A DNA stretch of 35,192 nt from Pseudomonas sp. 21 (GTDB lineage Bacteria; Pseudomonadota; Gammaproteobacteria; Pseudomonadales; Pseudomonadaceae): the NCBI RefSeq assembly GCF_000955805.1, contig NZ_JYOA01000009.1, forward strand, positions 28,475 through 63,666, in the 5' to 3' direction. The position numbers were made by a program, and so were the translations under genes. This document shows, piece by piece, positions 1 to 7,256 of the stretch (positions are counted from its first letter, which is position 1; each line of letters starts with the position of its first letter). The notes beneath the pieces were generated by a model. The model did not search any database, was not told the DNA's origin, and saw nothing but the letters and a program-made list of their open reading frames with translations.

Positions 1-27
1 GCATGGCCCGCTCCTACAAGGCTCTGC

Positions 28-2559
28 TCAGGTCCCGCGCGGCTTGGCCCGCGCCGTCGGCTCGGCGATCAGCGGGTCGTCCGGCCAGTAGTGCTTGGGA
101 TAGCGCCCCTTGAGGTCTTTCTTCACTTCGGCATAGGTACTGCGCCAGAAGTTGGCCAGGTCCTGGGTCACCTGCACCGGCCGCTGCGCCGGAGAGAGCA
201 GGTGCAACTTGACCGCCACCCGGCCCTGGGCGATGCGCGGCGTATCGGCGAGGCCGAACAACTCCTGCAAGCGTACGGCAAGCACCGGTGGGAATTCGCT
301 GTAGTCCAGGCGGATGTTCGACCCGGACGGCACCTGCAAGGTGCGCGGCGCCAGCTCGTCCAGGCGTTGCGGCAATGGCCAGGGCAGCTGCGCCTGGAGT
401 ATCCCGCTCAGCTCCAGGTTGCCGAAATGCGAGAGCCGCGAAACCTTGCCCAGGTACGGCAGCAGCCAGTTCTCCAGCGAGCCCAGCAAGGCGGCGTCGC
501 TGACATCCGGCCATTCGCTTTCCCCCTTGCCCTCCAGATCCAGCCGCCGCAACAGGGCGATGCGTGCCTGCCACTGGCGCAGCTCCGGCGTCCACGGCAG
601 AAGCTCCAGGCCCTTGCGGCGCACCAGCCCGAGCAGTGCGCGGCTGCGGGCTTCGGCGTCCAGGTTGGGCAGCGCCTCGGTGGACAGCACCAGTTCGCCG
701 ACCTTGCGCTGACGCTCGGCGCGCAGCACGCCTTCGCGCTCGTCCCACTCCAGCTCGTCGTGGACGCTCACCTGTTCGGCGAGGATCGACTCGAACAGCG
801 CCGGTTCCAGCGCCGCCGCCAGGTAGATGCGTTCCTCGCGCTGGCCCTGGCGGCTGCCGAGGTCGGCGACCACCAGCCAGGCTTCCTTCATCAGCGCATC
901 CGGCTCGCCGAACAGCGCGGCACGGCCGTTGGCCAGGCGGTATTCGCCGCCACCGACGCGGCGCTGGCGGGCGATGCGGTCCGGGTAGGCGAAGGCCAGC
1001 AGGCCACCGAGCCAGCGCGGATGCTCGGGGTCGGCCACCGGTTCGCGGGCCGGGCCTCGCAGGTAGCCCTTGAACTGCCGCGCCAGCTGGCGAACGCGCT
1101 GTACCGCACCACGGCTGGCGCGCGGAGCGTTCTGCTCGCCGGCCAGCAGGGCGATGCGATGGTGCAGGTCGGCGTCGTTGCCGCGCAGGATGTCGCGCTC
1201 GCCCAGCAGGGCGGCCAGATCACAGGCCAGTTGTCCCAACCCCAACGCGTGGCCGCGCAGCAGCAGGTGGGCGATGCGCGGGTGCGCCGGCACCTCGGCC
1301 ATGGCCTGGCCGTGGGGCGTGAGGCTGCCGCCACCGGCGCGGGAGGCCAGGGCGCCGAGGCGATCCAGCAGGTCCTGGGCCTGTGCATAGGCGGCGGCCG
1401 GCGGCAGGTCGAGCCAGGCCAGCTCCTGCGGGGCGACGCCCCAGCGCGCCAGTTGCAGGGCGAGGCCGGCGAGATCGGCCTGGAGGATTTCCGCCGCGCC
1501 ATAGGCCGGCAATTGGTCGTGCTGCCCCTCGGACCACAGGCGATAACAGGCGCCCGGTTCCAGTCGTCCGGCACGGCCGGCGCGCTGGGTGGCGGAGGCG
1601 CGGGAGATGCGCTGGGTGTCCAGACGGGTCATGCCGCTGCCCGGATCGAAGCGCGGCACCCGCGCCAGCCCGGCATCCACCACGACGCGCACGCCGTCGA
1701 TGGTCAGGCTGGTCTCGGCGATGTTCGTGGCCAGTACCACCTTGCGCTTGCCCGCCGGCGCAGGCTCGATGGCGGCGCGCTGGGCGTCGAGATCGAGTTC
1801 GCCGTGCAGCGGACAGAGGAGTACCTCGGGGCGGCCGGCCAGTGCGTCACCCAATTGTTCGGCGACACGGCGAATCTCCGCCTGGCCGGGCAGGAACACC
1901 AGCAGGCTGCCGGGCTCATCCGCCAGCGCCTGCTGCACGGTCTGCACCACGCGCGGTTCGATGAACTCGCCGGCCTGCCACGGCCGACCCCAGCGGATGT
2001 CCACCGGGAACATGCGGCCCTCGCTGCGCACCACCGGGGCGTCGTCCAGCAACGCGGACAGGCGCTCGCCCTCCAGCGTGGCGGACATCACCAGCACCTT
2101 CAGCGGCGGCTCGTCGCGCAGCAGCGCGCGGCCATTGAGGGTCAGCGCCAGGGCCAGGTCAGCGTCAAGGGAGCGCTCGTGGAATTCGTCGAAGATCACC
2201 AGGCCCACGCCTTCCAGTGCCGGGTCATCCTGGAGGCGGCGCGCGAGGATGCCTTCGGTGACCACCTCGATGCGCGTCCCGGGGCCGACCCTGCTGTCCA
2301 GGCGGATGCGGTAACCGACGGTCTCGCCGACTGTCTCGCCCAGCTCACTGGCCAGACGCTCGGCAGCAGCGCGGGCGGCCAGGCGGCGCGGCTCCAGCAT
2401 CAGGATCGACTGCCCGGCCAGCCACGCCTCGCCCAGCAGCGCCAGCGGCACACGGGTGGTCTTGCCGGCGCCGGGCGGCGCTTCCAGCACCACCTCGTGG
2501 CGCGCAGCCAGGGCCTGGCGCAAGTCGGGAAGGACGCTGTCGATGGGAAGGGCGTTCAT
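28..2559 (-). CDS. hrpB: ATP-dependent helicase HrpB
   Basis: An 843-residue DEAH-box (DExH) helicase of the HrpB family. The P-loop PPGAGKTT is at residues 28-35, the DEFH box at 124-127, SAT at 159-161 and the motif VI QRAGRAGR at 325-332. The C-terminal half has the usual HA2/OB-like and HrpB-specific regions. The length matches full-length bacterial HrpB (about 820-850). The ATG start follows CAGGAGCCGGC, a good ribosome binding site. The cellular role of HrpB is poorly defined (RNA helicase superfamily 2). It is monocistronic here, divergent to the lipoprotein gene. A long open frame on the opposite strand is a high-GC shadow. Confidence 0.96.
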   Translation of the reverse strand: MNALPIDSVLPDLRQALAARHEVVLEAPPGAGKTTRVPLALLGEAWLAGQSILMLEPRRLAARAAAERLASELGETVGETVGYRIRLDSRVGPGTRIEVVTEGILARRLQDDPALEGVGLVIFDEFHERSLDADLALALTLNGRALLRDEPPLKVLVMSATLEGERLSALLDDAPVVRSEGRMFPVDIRWGRPWQAGEFIEPRVVQTVQQALADEPGSLLVFLPGQAEIRRVAEQLGDALAGRPEVLLCPLHGELDLDAQRAAIEPAPAGKRKVVLATNIAETSLTIDGVRVVVDAGLARVPRFDPGSGMTRLDTQRISRASATQRAGRAGRLEPGACYRLWSEGQHDQLPAYGAAEILQADLAGLALQLARWGVAPQELAWLDLPPAAAYAQAQDLLDRLGALASRAGGGSLTPHGQAMAEVPAHPRIAHLLLRGHALGLGQLACDLAALLGERDILRGNDADLHHRIALLAGEQNAPRASRGAVQRVRQLARQFKGYLRGPAREPVADPEHPRWLGGLLAFAYPDRIARQRRVGGGEYRLANGRAALFGEPDALMKEAWLVVADLGSRQGQREERIYLAAALEPALFESILAEQVSVHDELEWDEREGVLRAERQRKVGELVLSTEALPNLDAEARSRALLGLVRRKGLELLPWTPELRQWQARIALLRRLDLEGKGESEWPDVSDAALLGSLENWLLPYLGKVSRLSHFGNLELSGILQAQLPWPLPQRLDELAPRTLQVPSGSNIRLDYSEFPPVLAVRLQELFGLADTPRIAQGRVAVKLHLLSPAQRPVQVTQDLANFWRSTYAEVKKDLKGRYPKHYWPDDPLIAEPTARAKPRGT

Positions 2560-2617
2560 GCCGGCTCCTGGAACTCGAATTTCATAAGGCGGTAACCCGG
2601 ACTACGCGGGGCCGGCG

Positions 2618-2644
2618 ATTATAGCGGGCGAACCGCGGTGCCAA
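2618..2644 (-). promoter_or_regulatory. Candidate sigma70 promoter of hrpB
   Basis: Read on the minus strand there is TTGGCA (2644-2639) and a perfect TATAAT (2623-2618), separated by 15 bp, about 60 bp upstream of the hrpB ATG. The spacing is shorter than the usual 16-18 bp, so the -35 assignment is uncertain. The -10 is convincing. Confidence 0.5.
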
Positions 2645-2751
2645 CTCGGCAGTCATAGAAGCAACGAGAACGCCGGCTAGTGCGAAACTGCCAGCAGCGA
2701 CAGCGAGCTCGTTGATATAGTTGTCTGCATCATCCTCCCGGAGGTTTTTTC

Positions 2752-3168
2752 ATGCGCCTTGCCACCCGAGTCTCCTGTGCAGTCCTGAGCGCCGCCCTGT
2801 TCAGCCAGCTGACGGCCTGCGGCACCCTGTTCTACCCCGATCGTCGCGGCCAGATCGACGGCCGCATCGACCCGGCAGTCGCTGCCCTGGACGCCGTGGG
2901 TCTGTTGTTCTACGTCATCCCGGGCCTGATCGCCTTCGGCGTAGACTTCGCCACCGGCGCGATCTACCTGCCCGACGAGAAGTACTCGATCGCACCGGAG
3001 AAGCTCAAGGATGCCGTGAGTGAAGACGGCAGCGTGGACAAGGCTAAACTCAAGGCGATCCTCGAGCGTGAAACCGGCCGCAGCCTGCCCCTGGACGATC
3101 CGCGTCTGATCCAGCGCAGCGGCGACCTCCAACAACTCGCCAGCCTGGGCCTGCGCCCGGAGGCCTGA
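2752..3168 (+). CDS. Small lipoprotein of unknown function
   Basis: A 138-residue protein with a classical lipoprotein signal: basic MRLATR, a hydrophobic core, then the lipobox QLTAC with the acylated Cys at residue 23 followed by Gly, predicting the outer membrane by the +2 rule. A second hydrophobic stretch, roughly residues 44-72, could be a membrane hairpin. The C-terminal half is charged and helical. No enzyme motif is visible and no function can be assigned. A strong GGAGG (2740-2744) lies 8 nt before the ATG. The TGA is one base from the downstream DinB-fold gene, so the two are probably co-transcribed and translationally coupled. Confidence 0.85.
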   Translation: MRLATRVSCAVLSAALFSQLTACGTLFYPDRRGQIDGRIDPAVAALDAVGLLFYVIPGLIAFGVDFATGAIYLPDEKYSIAPEKLKDAVSEDGSVDKAKLKAILERETGRSLPLDDPRLIQRSGDLQQLASLGLRPEA

Positions 3169-3169
3169 T

Positions 3170-3682
3170 ATGCACGGCGCTCTCGCTTCACACCTTCAGC
3201 AACTCCTGGCGTACCACCAGTGGGCCTACGAACGCATCCTGGAGGCCGTCGCGCCGCTGGATGAAGAGGCCTACCGCGCACCGCGCGGGCTGTTCTTCGG
3301 CAGCCTGCACGGCACCCTCAACCACCTCGCGGTGGTCGATCGCATCTGGTTCGCCCGTGTGCAGCGAGAGCCCTGGCAGTTCGAACGTCTCGACGCCGAG
3401 GCCGCGCCCGATCGCGCCGGCCTCGCCGATTTCCTCAATGACGGGGTCGGCGCCTGGCGCCTGTGGCTGAGCAAGCAGAGCGACGCCACCCTCGGCACCC
3501 AACTGGACTACCGCAACATGGCCGGGCAGGAACACCGCCAGAGCCTGGCGAACATCGTCCAGCACCTGGTCAACCACGGCACCCACCACCGCGGGCAGAT
3601 GAGCGCTGCGCTCACCGCGCTGGGCCAGAAGGCGCCGCTGCTGGATTACATCTACTTCCTGCCCAATCGCCTGGACACCTGA
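3170..3682 (+). CDS. DinB-family four-helix metalloprotein
   Basis: A 170-residue protein of the DinB/YfiT-like four-helix bundle family. The three metal-binding histidines expected for the fold are visible: H52 in GTLNHLAVVD, and H136 and H140 in NHGTHHRGQM. Family members include thiol transferases and many proteins of unknown role. It is not DNA polymerase IV, which shares the name. It starts one base after the lipoprotein stop. Its own TGA overlaps the fieF ATG (TGATG), making a three-gene plus-strand unit. The biochemical role is not deducible from sequence. Confidence 0.9.
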   Translation: MHGALASHLQQLLAYHQWAYERILEAVAPLDEEAYRAPRGLFFGSLHGTLNHLAVVDRIWFARVQREPWQFERLDAEAAPDRAGLADFLNDGVGAWRLWLSKQSDATLGTQLDYRNMAGQEHRQSLANIVQHLVNHGTHHRGQMSAALTALGQKAPLLDYIYFLPNRLDT

Positions 3683-4578
3683 TGCTCAAGCACGCCAGCC
3701 ACGCCCACCTGATGCGGCTGGCGACCTTTGCGTCGCTCGGCGTTGCCACCACCCTGATCGTCGCCAAGGCCATCGCCTGGTGGCTCAGCGGCTCGGTCAG
3801 CCTGCTGGCCGGCCTCACCGACTCGCTGCTCGACGGCGCCGCGTCCTTCCTCAACCTGCTGGCGGTGCATTACGCCATCCGCCCGGCGGACGACGACCAC
3901 CGCTATGGCCACGGCAAGGCGGAATCGCTGTCGGGGCTGGCGCAGGCGCTGTTCATCGCGGTCAGTGCCTTGCTGGTCGGCGCCCAGGCCATCGACCGGC
4001 TGCAACACCCGGAACCGGTGGAAGCCGCCGGCTGGGGCATCGCGGTGATGATCCTGTCCCTGGCACTCACCGCCGGCCTGCTGATGGTGCAGGGCTATGT
4101 GGTGAAGATCACCGGCTCCAACGCCATCCGCGCCGATTCCCTGCACTACCGCTCCGACCTGCTGCTCAACAGCAGCATCCTGGTGGCGCTGCTCCTCGCG
4201 CAGTTCGGCTGGCAGCAGATGGACGCCATCTTCGGCCTGGGCATCGCCTTCTACATCCTCTGGAGCTCGTTCCAGATCGCCAAGGAATCGGTGGCCGTGC
4301 TGATGGACGAGGAACTGCCGCCAGACGTCAGCACGCGCATGCTCGAACTGGTGCGGGAAGTGCCCGGCGTGCTCGGTGCCCATGACCTGCGCACGCGGAT
4401 ATCCGGCACGCACTGGTTCGTCCAGCTGCACCTGGAGCTGCCTGGCGAGCTGTCACTGTCGAAGGCGCATCAACTGTGCGACGAGGCGGTGCTGGCGATC
4501 CACAAGGAATTCCCGCGGGCCGAGGTGCTGGTGCACGCCGACCCGCAGGAAGTGGTGGGCAAAGAGACCATCAGCTAG
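3682..4578 (+). CDS. fieF: Cation diffusion facilitator, FieF/YiiP type
   Basis: A 298-residue CDF-family proton/divalent-metal antiporter (Zn/Fe efflux) of the inner membrane. E. coli YiiP is 300 residues. The transport site is intact: DSLLD gives D47 and D51, and HYRSD gives H155 and D159, the Asp-Asp/His-Asp set of zinc/iron members. Six membrane segments lie in residues about 12-205, followed by a cytoplasmic ferredoxin-like domain. The reading frame stays open upstream to 3463, but the ATG at 3682 sits in the TGATG overlap with the DinB-fold gene and begins at the conserved N-terminus, so it is taken as the start. Confidence 0.93.
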   Translation: MLKHASHAHLMRLATFASLGVATTLIVAKAIAWWLSGSVSLLAGLTDSLLDGAASFLNLLAVHYAIRPADDDHRYGHGKAESLSGLAQALFIAVSALLVGAQAIDRLQHPEPVEAAGWGIAVMILSLALTAGLLMVQGYVVKITGSNAIRADSLHYRSDLLLNSSILVALLLAQFGWQQMDAIFGLGIAFYILWSSFQIAKESVAVLMDEELPPDVSTRMLELVREVPGVLGAHDLRTRISGTHWFVQLHLELPGELSLSKAHQLCDEAVLAIHKEFPRAEVLVHADPQEVVGKETIS

Positions 4579-4584
4579 AGAACA

Positions 4585-5769
4585 TCAGTTGACGCTGTAG
4601 CCGCGTCCGCTCAGGCAGGCGCCCAGGGCGCGGCGGTAGTTGTCGGCGACGTAGGCCGGCGGCGCATAGCTCGCCATGGCCGGGTCGAAGCCGCTCTGGT
4701 CGGCGGCCCAGCGGTGGCATTCGTAGCGGTCGCGGGCCTGCTGGTCCGGGCCCTGGTTGTACATCGGGTACGCCATCACGTCATAGGCCGACTGCGCCAC
4801 GCTGGCCACCTGCTGCTGCGGCGGCTCCACCACTTCGTAATCCTGCGAACCGGCCTGCCACAGGTAGTAGGTACCGGCGGCGAGGAAGTAGCCAATGCTG
4901 CCGATCCACACCTGCTCGGCGTAGGACGGCAGGTAGCGCACGCGCACACCGTAAGGTGGCGTCACCACCACATAGCGTGAGCCGTAAGGGCGGTACCAGT
5001 AACCATCGTTGAAGTAGTAGTCGCTGCCGCGATAGGGCACGCGGTAGTGTCCGCTGGGCATGGCATTGACCACGTAGCCCGGCCGCCAGTAGGACGGATG
5101 CGGGCCCCAGTTGCCGTGGGAAGGCGGCGGGCGACCCTGCCAGCCGGCCGATGGCGGGCGATTGCCGCCCTGCCAGCCGGTGCCGCCGTGGTCGTTGCTC
5201 GGCGGGCGGCCTTGCCACTGCCCGCCATTGTTGCCCTGCGGATGCCCTTGCCACTGGCCACCGTTGTTGCCCGGCGGACGGCCCTGCCATTGCCCGCCAG
5301 GGCTGCCCGGCGGACGTCCTTGCTCCTGGCCGCCGTTATTGGCCTGCGGATGGCCTTGCCATTGACCGCCATTGTTGCCCTGCGGACGGCCCTGCCACTG
5401 GCCGCCAGTGTTGCCCTGTGGACGACCGTGCTCCTGGCCTCCATTGCTGCCTTGAGGGCGACCCTGCCACTGGCCACCGTTGTTGCCCTGCGGGCGACCG
5501 TGCTCCTGGCCTCCATTGCTGCCCTGCGGGCGACCCTGCCACTGGCCACCGTTGTTGCCCTGGGGACGGCCGTGCTCCTGGCCTCCATTGCTGCCTTGCG
5601 GGCGACCCTGCCACTGGCCACCGTTGTTGCCCTGGGGGCGTCCCTGGGGCTGCCCGCCGCCTGACGACGGATGGCCCTGCATATCGGGCCCATCGGCCGC
5701 CAGCGCCTGGACCGCGACGGCCAGAGAAAGCACAGCGAACGAGGCGAACCGCCCGATACCCGACTTCAT
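4585..5769 (-). CDS. Secreted Gln/Gly/Pro-repeat protein, DUF6515-like C-terminus
   Basis: A 394-residue exported protein. The first 24 residues are a Sec signal peptide ending QALA. Residues 42-185 are twelve tandem 12-residue units of the form QGRPQGNNGGQW. A Pro/Gly/Trp-rich linker follows, then a Tyr-rich domain of about 130 residues (FNDGYWYRPYGSRYVVV, PPYGVRV) resembling DUF6515, and a final region YECHRWAADQSGFDP ... ACLSGRGYSV seen in Pseudomonas envelope proteins. An in-frame ATG lies further upstream (5895), but the ATG at 5769 follows GTGAGGATTCC and starts the signal peptide. Function is unknown; a cell-envelope or surface role is inferred. It converges on fieF with only 6 bp between stops. 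Confidence 0.82.
   Translation of the reverse strand: MKSGIGRFASFAVLSLAVAVQALAADGPDMQGHPSSGGGQPQGRPQGNNGGQWQGRPQGSNGGQEHGRPQGNNGGQWQGRPQGSNGGQEHGRPQGNNGGQWQGRPQGSNGGQEHGRPQGNTGGQWQGRPQGNNGGQWQGHPQANNGGQEQGRPPGSPGGQWQGRPPGNNGGQWQGHPQGNNGGQWQGRPPSNDHGGTGWQGGNRPPSAGWQGRPPPSHGNWGPHPSYWRPGYVVNAMPSGHYRVPYRGSDYYFNDGYWYRPYGSRYVVVTPPYGVRVRYLPSYAEQVWIGSIGYFLAAGTYYLWQAGSQDYEVVEPPQQQVASVAQSAYDVMAYPMYNQGPDQQARDRYECHRWAADQSGFDPAMASYAPPAYVADNYRRALGACLSGRGYSVN
5215..5646 (-). repeat. Coding tandem repeat, 12 x 36 bp
   Basis: Twelve in-frame units of 36 bp (12 residues) inside the secreted protein. Units alternate between a GNNGGQW form and a GSNGGQE/H form over the first part, giving a 72-bp higher-order period. 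The last units are more divergent (PPGSPGG, HPQANNGG). The near-identity of neighbouring units implies recent slippage or unequal exchange. Confidence 0.92.
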
Positions 5770-5852
5770 GGAATCCTCACTTCGGCGATGGCCGAAAACC
5801 GTGATGCGACATTGCCATAGACCACGGCGCGAAGCCGCCATTGCAGCGCGCT

Positions 5853-5885
5853 GGGTAAAGTCAGGGTAAAGATGGCCGGGGTAAA
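5853..5885 (-). promoter_or_regulatory. Three TTTACCC direct repeats upstream of the secreted repeat-protein gene
   Basis: On the plus strand GGGTAAA occurs at 5853-5859, 5864-5870 and 5879-5885, i.e. TTTACCC three times on the coding strand, 84-117 bp before the ATG. The first two are 11 bp apart, one helical turn, as for tandem response-regulator half-sites. The regulator is unknown. Confidence 0.4.
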
Positions 5886-5906
5886 TTGCGGGCAAGAAAA
5901 AAGGGA

Positions 5907-5934
5907 GGCTCGTCAGCCTCCCTTCCGGAATCTC
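5907..5934 (-). terminator. Rho-independent terminator on the minus strand with no gene in front of it
   Basis: A perfect 10-bp stem AAGGGAGGCT / AGCCTCCCTT (5911-5920 and 5925-5934) with a 4-nt loop, followed on the minus strand by TTTTTT. It lies 138 bp before the ATG of the secreted repeat protein and after no annotated minus-strand gene. It must therefore end a non-coding transcript or act as a leader attenuator. Confidence 0.75.
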
Positions 5935-6086
5935 GTCCTGCTCGTCGCTGTTGGCGCCGGCTCACCTCGCTCCGCCTTCTGGGCAGTGCGTAGCCCGGTG
6001 GCCGGCGCGATCCTGTGGGGTCGGCGGGCCGCGAAGCGCCTGATTGGGCGGATCGCAGGGGACGTGATGTCCGGGCTGTGAATCTG
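5907..6086 (-). ncRNA. Candidate small RNA or leader RNA ending at the orphan terminator
   Basis: Inferred only from the strong minus-strand terminator at 5934-5907 in a 440-bp intergenic region. A weak -10-like TACTAT (plus coordinates 6098-6093) would give a transcript of about 180 nt. No convincing -35 or known RNA family was recognised, so the 5' end is a guess. It could also be a prematurely terminated leader of the downstream secreted protein. Confidence 0.3.
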
Positions 6087-6210
6087 GGAGAAATAGTACG
6101 GCGACAGAACAAGGAAATGATTGCTAAGATTGCTCATACAGGCACCACCTGAGCAACAAACAGCTAAAAATTACGCCAAAAGCGCAATTCATTTAAAATC
6201 CGAGGCTTTC

Positions 6211-6690
6211 ATGGACAAGCTGGACCGCTACGACCTGCGAATTCTTGCCGAACTGCAACGCGACGCGCGCATCTCCAACCAGGAACTGGCCGAGCGTATC
6301 GGCCTGTCGCCCTCCCCCTGCTCGCGGCGGGTCAAGCAACTCGAAGACGACGGCTACATCGTCCGCCAGGTCGCCCTGCTGGACAGCAAGAAACTCGGCC
6401 TGAGCCTCACCGCCTTCGTGTTGATCGGCATGGACCGGCACACCCCGGAGCGTTTCGAGCACTTCCAGCAGATCATCGGCAAGTGCCCCGAGGTGCTGGA
6501 ATGCAGCCTGGTCACCGGGATGGACGCAGACTACCAGCTCAAGGTGATGGTGCCGGACATGGAGCATTACCAGCACTTCCTGCTCGGCACCGTGACCCGC
6601 ATCGAAGGGGTGACCAGCGTGCGCTCTAGCTTCGTGCTGCGCAACGTCCTGGCCAGCACCGAGCTGCCGCTGGATCACCTGCGCGTCTGA
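6211..6690 (+). CDS. Lrp/AsnC family transcriptional regulator
   Basis: A 159-residue feast/famine regulator. An N-terminal winged helix-turn-helix occupies residues about 3-62 (LDRYDLRILAELQRDARISN, then LSPSPCSRRVKQLEDDG). The C-terminal RAM/AsnC ligand domain covers about 68-148. The length is typical (150-165). The frame is open to an upstream ATG at 6121, but the ATG at 6211 begins the canonical MDKLDRYD N-terminus. It is preceded by an unusually A+T-rich stretch (about 6110-6200), as expected for an autoregulated Lrp promoter. The ligand cannot be told from sequence. It is transcribed away from the secreted repeat protein. Confidence 0.93.
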   Translation: MDKLDRYDLRILAELQRDARISNQELAERIGLSPSPCSRRVKQLEDDGYIVRQVALLDSKKLGLSLTAFVLIGMDRHTPERFEHFQQIIGKCPEVLECSLVTGMDADYQLKVMVPDMEHYQHFLLGTVTRIEGVTSVRSSFVLRNVLASTELPLDHLRV

Positions 6691-6700
6691 TCGACGTTCT

Positions 6701-6778
6701 GCAGGAGCGAGCCTGCTCACGCACGTGGCCTCCTGGCACGCCGGTGCCGTGCGGTTCGCGAGCAAGCTCGCTCCTACA
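6701..6778. repeat. Inverted REP pair (REPIN-like)
   Basis: A degenerate REP, GCAGGAGCGAGCCTGCTCACG, at 6701-6721 faces an intact one at 6754-6778 (GTTCGCGAG then CAAG then CTCGCTCCTACA) in opposite orientation. It lies just after the Lrp-family gene. The same element recurs at 12.7-13.0 kb and at the right edge of the window. Confidence 0.8.
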
Positions 6779-6839
6779 ACCTGCCCCCTGCGACACAGCA
6801 GCGCACCCTGGCTCCCGCCGAACGAAATCGAAACCGGAG

Positions 6840-6874
6840 AATTCCCCGCCAGCCGGGCCGCGGCGGGAATTTTC
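6840..6874 (+). terminator. Likely terminator downstream of the Lrp-family gene
   Basis: AATTCCCCGCC (6840-6850) pairs with GGCGGGAATT (6862-6871) with one bulged base, and the stem runs into TTTT. It lies 150 bp after the regulator's stop and before the promoter of the DUF2788 gene. Confidence 0.6.
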
Positions 6875-6924
6875 GCGGCATTGCCTCCGTCGTGCAGGAG
6901 GAACTGATCAATTTATGAACGGCC

Positions 6925-6954
6925 CTGAACGACAGATCGCCGCATGCGTATAAT
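6925..6954 (+). promoter_or_regulatory. Promoter of the DUF2788 gene
   Basis: A perfect TATAAT at 6949-6954 is preceded at 18 bp by CTGAAC (6925-6930), a weak -35. The resulting leader of about 65 nt ends in CAGGAGCAGCA before the ATG at 7026. Confidence 0.6.
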
Positions 6955-7025
6955 GCGCGCCTTCTCCACCACCACCCTCAGTCCCGGCGCCCCACCGAAC
7001 ACATCCGTACCGGGCAGGAGCAGCA

Positions 7026-7229
7026 ATGAACGAAAGTTTCGAAGACTGGATGATGTATGGCCTGGTGACCGGCCTGATCCTGTTCATGGCCTTCATCGTC
7101 TGGGACCTCGCCAAGAAGTCCAAGGCCGGCCGCATGGGCACCATGGTGCTGTTCTTCGCACTGGGCCTGGGCGTACTCGGCTTCCTGATCAAGTCCGTGG
7201 TCGTCGCTGGCCTCGAAGGCGGCTTCTGA
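7026..7229 (+). CDS. DUF2788 small membrane protein
   Basis: A 67-residue inner-membrane protein with two predicted membrane segments (about residues 10-27 and 38-60) joined by a short basic loop AKKSKAGR. It matches the DUF2788 family, which is common in Pseudomonas and has no known function. An AGGAG lies 5 nt before the ATG and a consensus TATAAT lies about 70 bp upstream. It is monocistronic and converges on the amidohydrolase gene 27 bp later. Confidence 0.88.
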   Translation: MNESFEDWMMYGLVTGLILFMAFIVWDLAKKSKAGRMGTMVLFFALGLGVLGFLIKSVVVAGLEGGF

Positions 7230-7256
7230 CGCCTTCCGCCAGGGAGCGCCAGCGCA

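Noticed and set aside
1-27. REP-like CTCCTACAA at the left edge
   Set aside because: Only about nine bases match the REP end and the other half is absent, so it cannot be called.
91-2595. Very long open frame on the plus strand opposite hrpB
   Set aside because: A high-GC shadow: Gln/Arg/Ala-rich low-complexity translation, no domains and no ribosome binding site, while the opposite strand encodes intact HrpB.
3170-3682. DinB as DNA polymerase IV
   Set aside because: At 170 residues with a three-His four-helix pattern it is the DinB/YfiT fold family, not the Y-family polymerase.
5215-5646. 36-bp period repeat resembling a CRISPR array
   Set aside because: Units are contiguous and in frame, with no unique spacers and no cas genes. 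It is a coding tandem repeat.
5047-5869. Plus-strand open frames across the repeat region
   Set aside because: They arise from the 36-bp repeat having no stops in several frames. Only the minus-strand frame has a signal peptide and a ribosome binding site.
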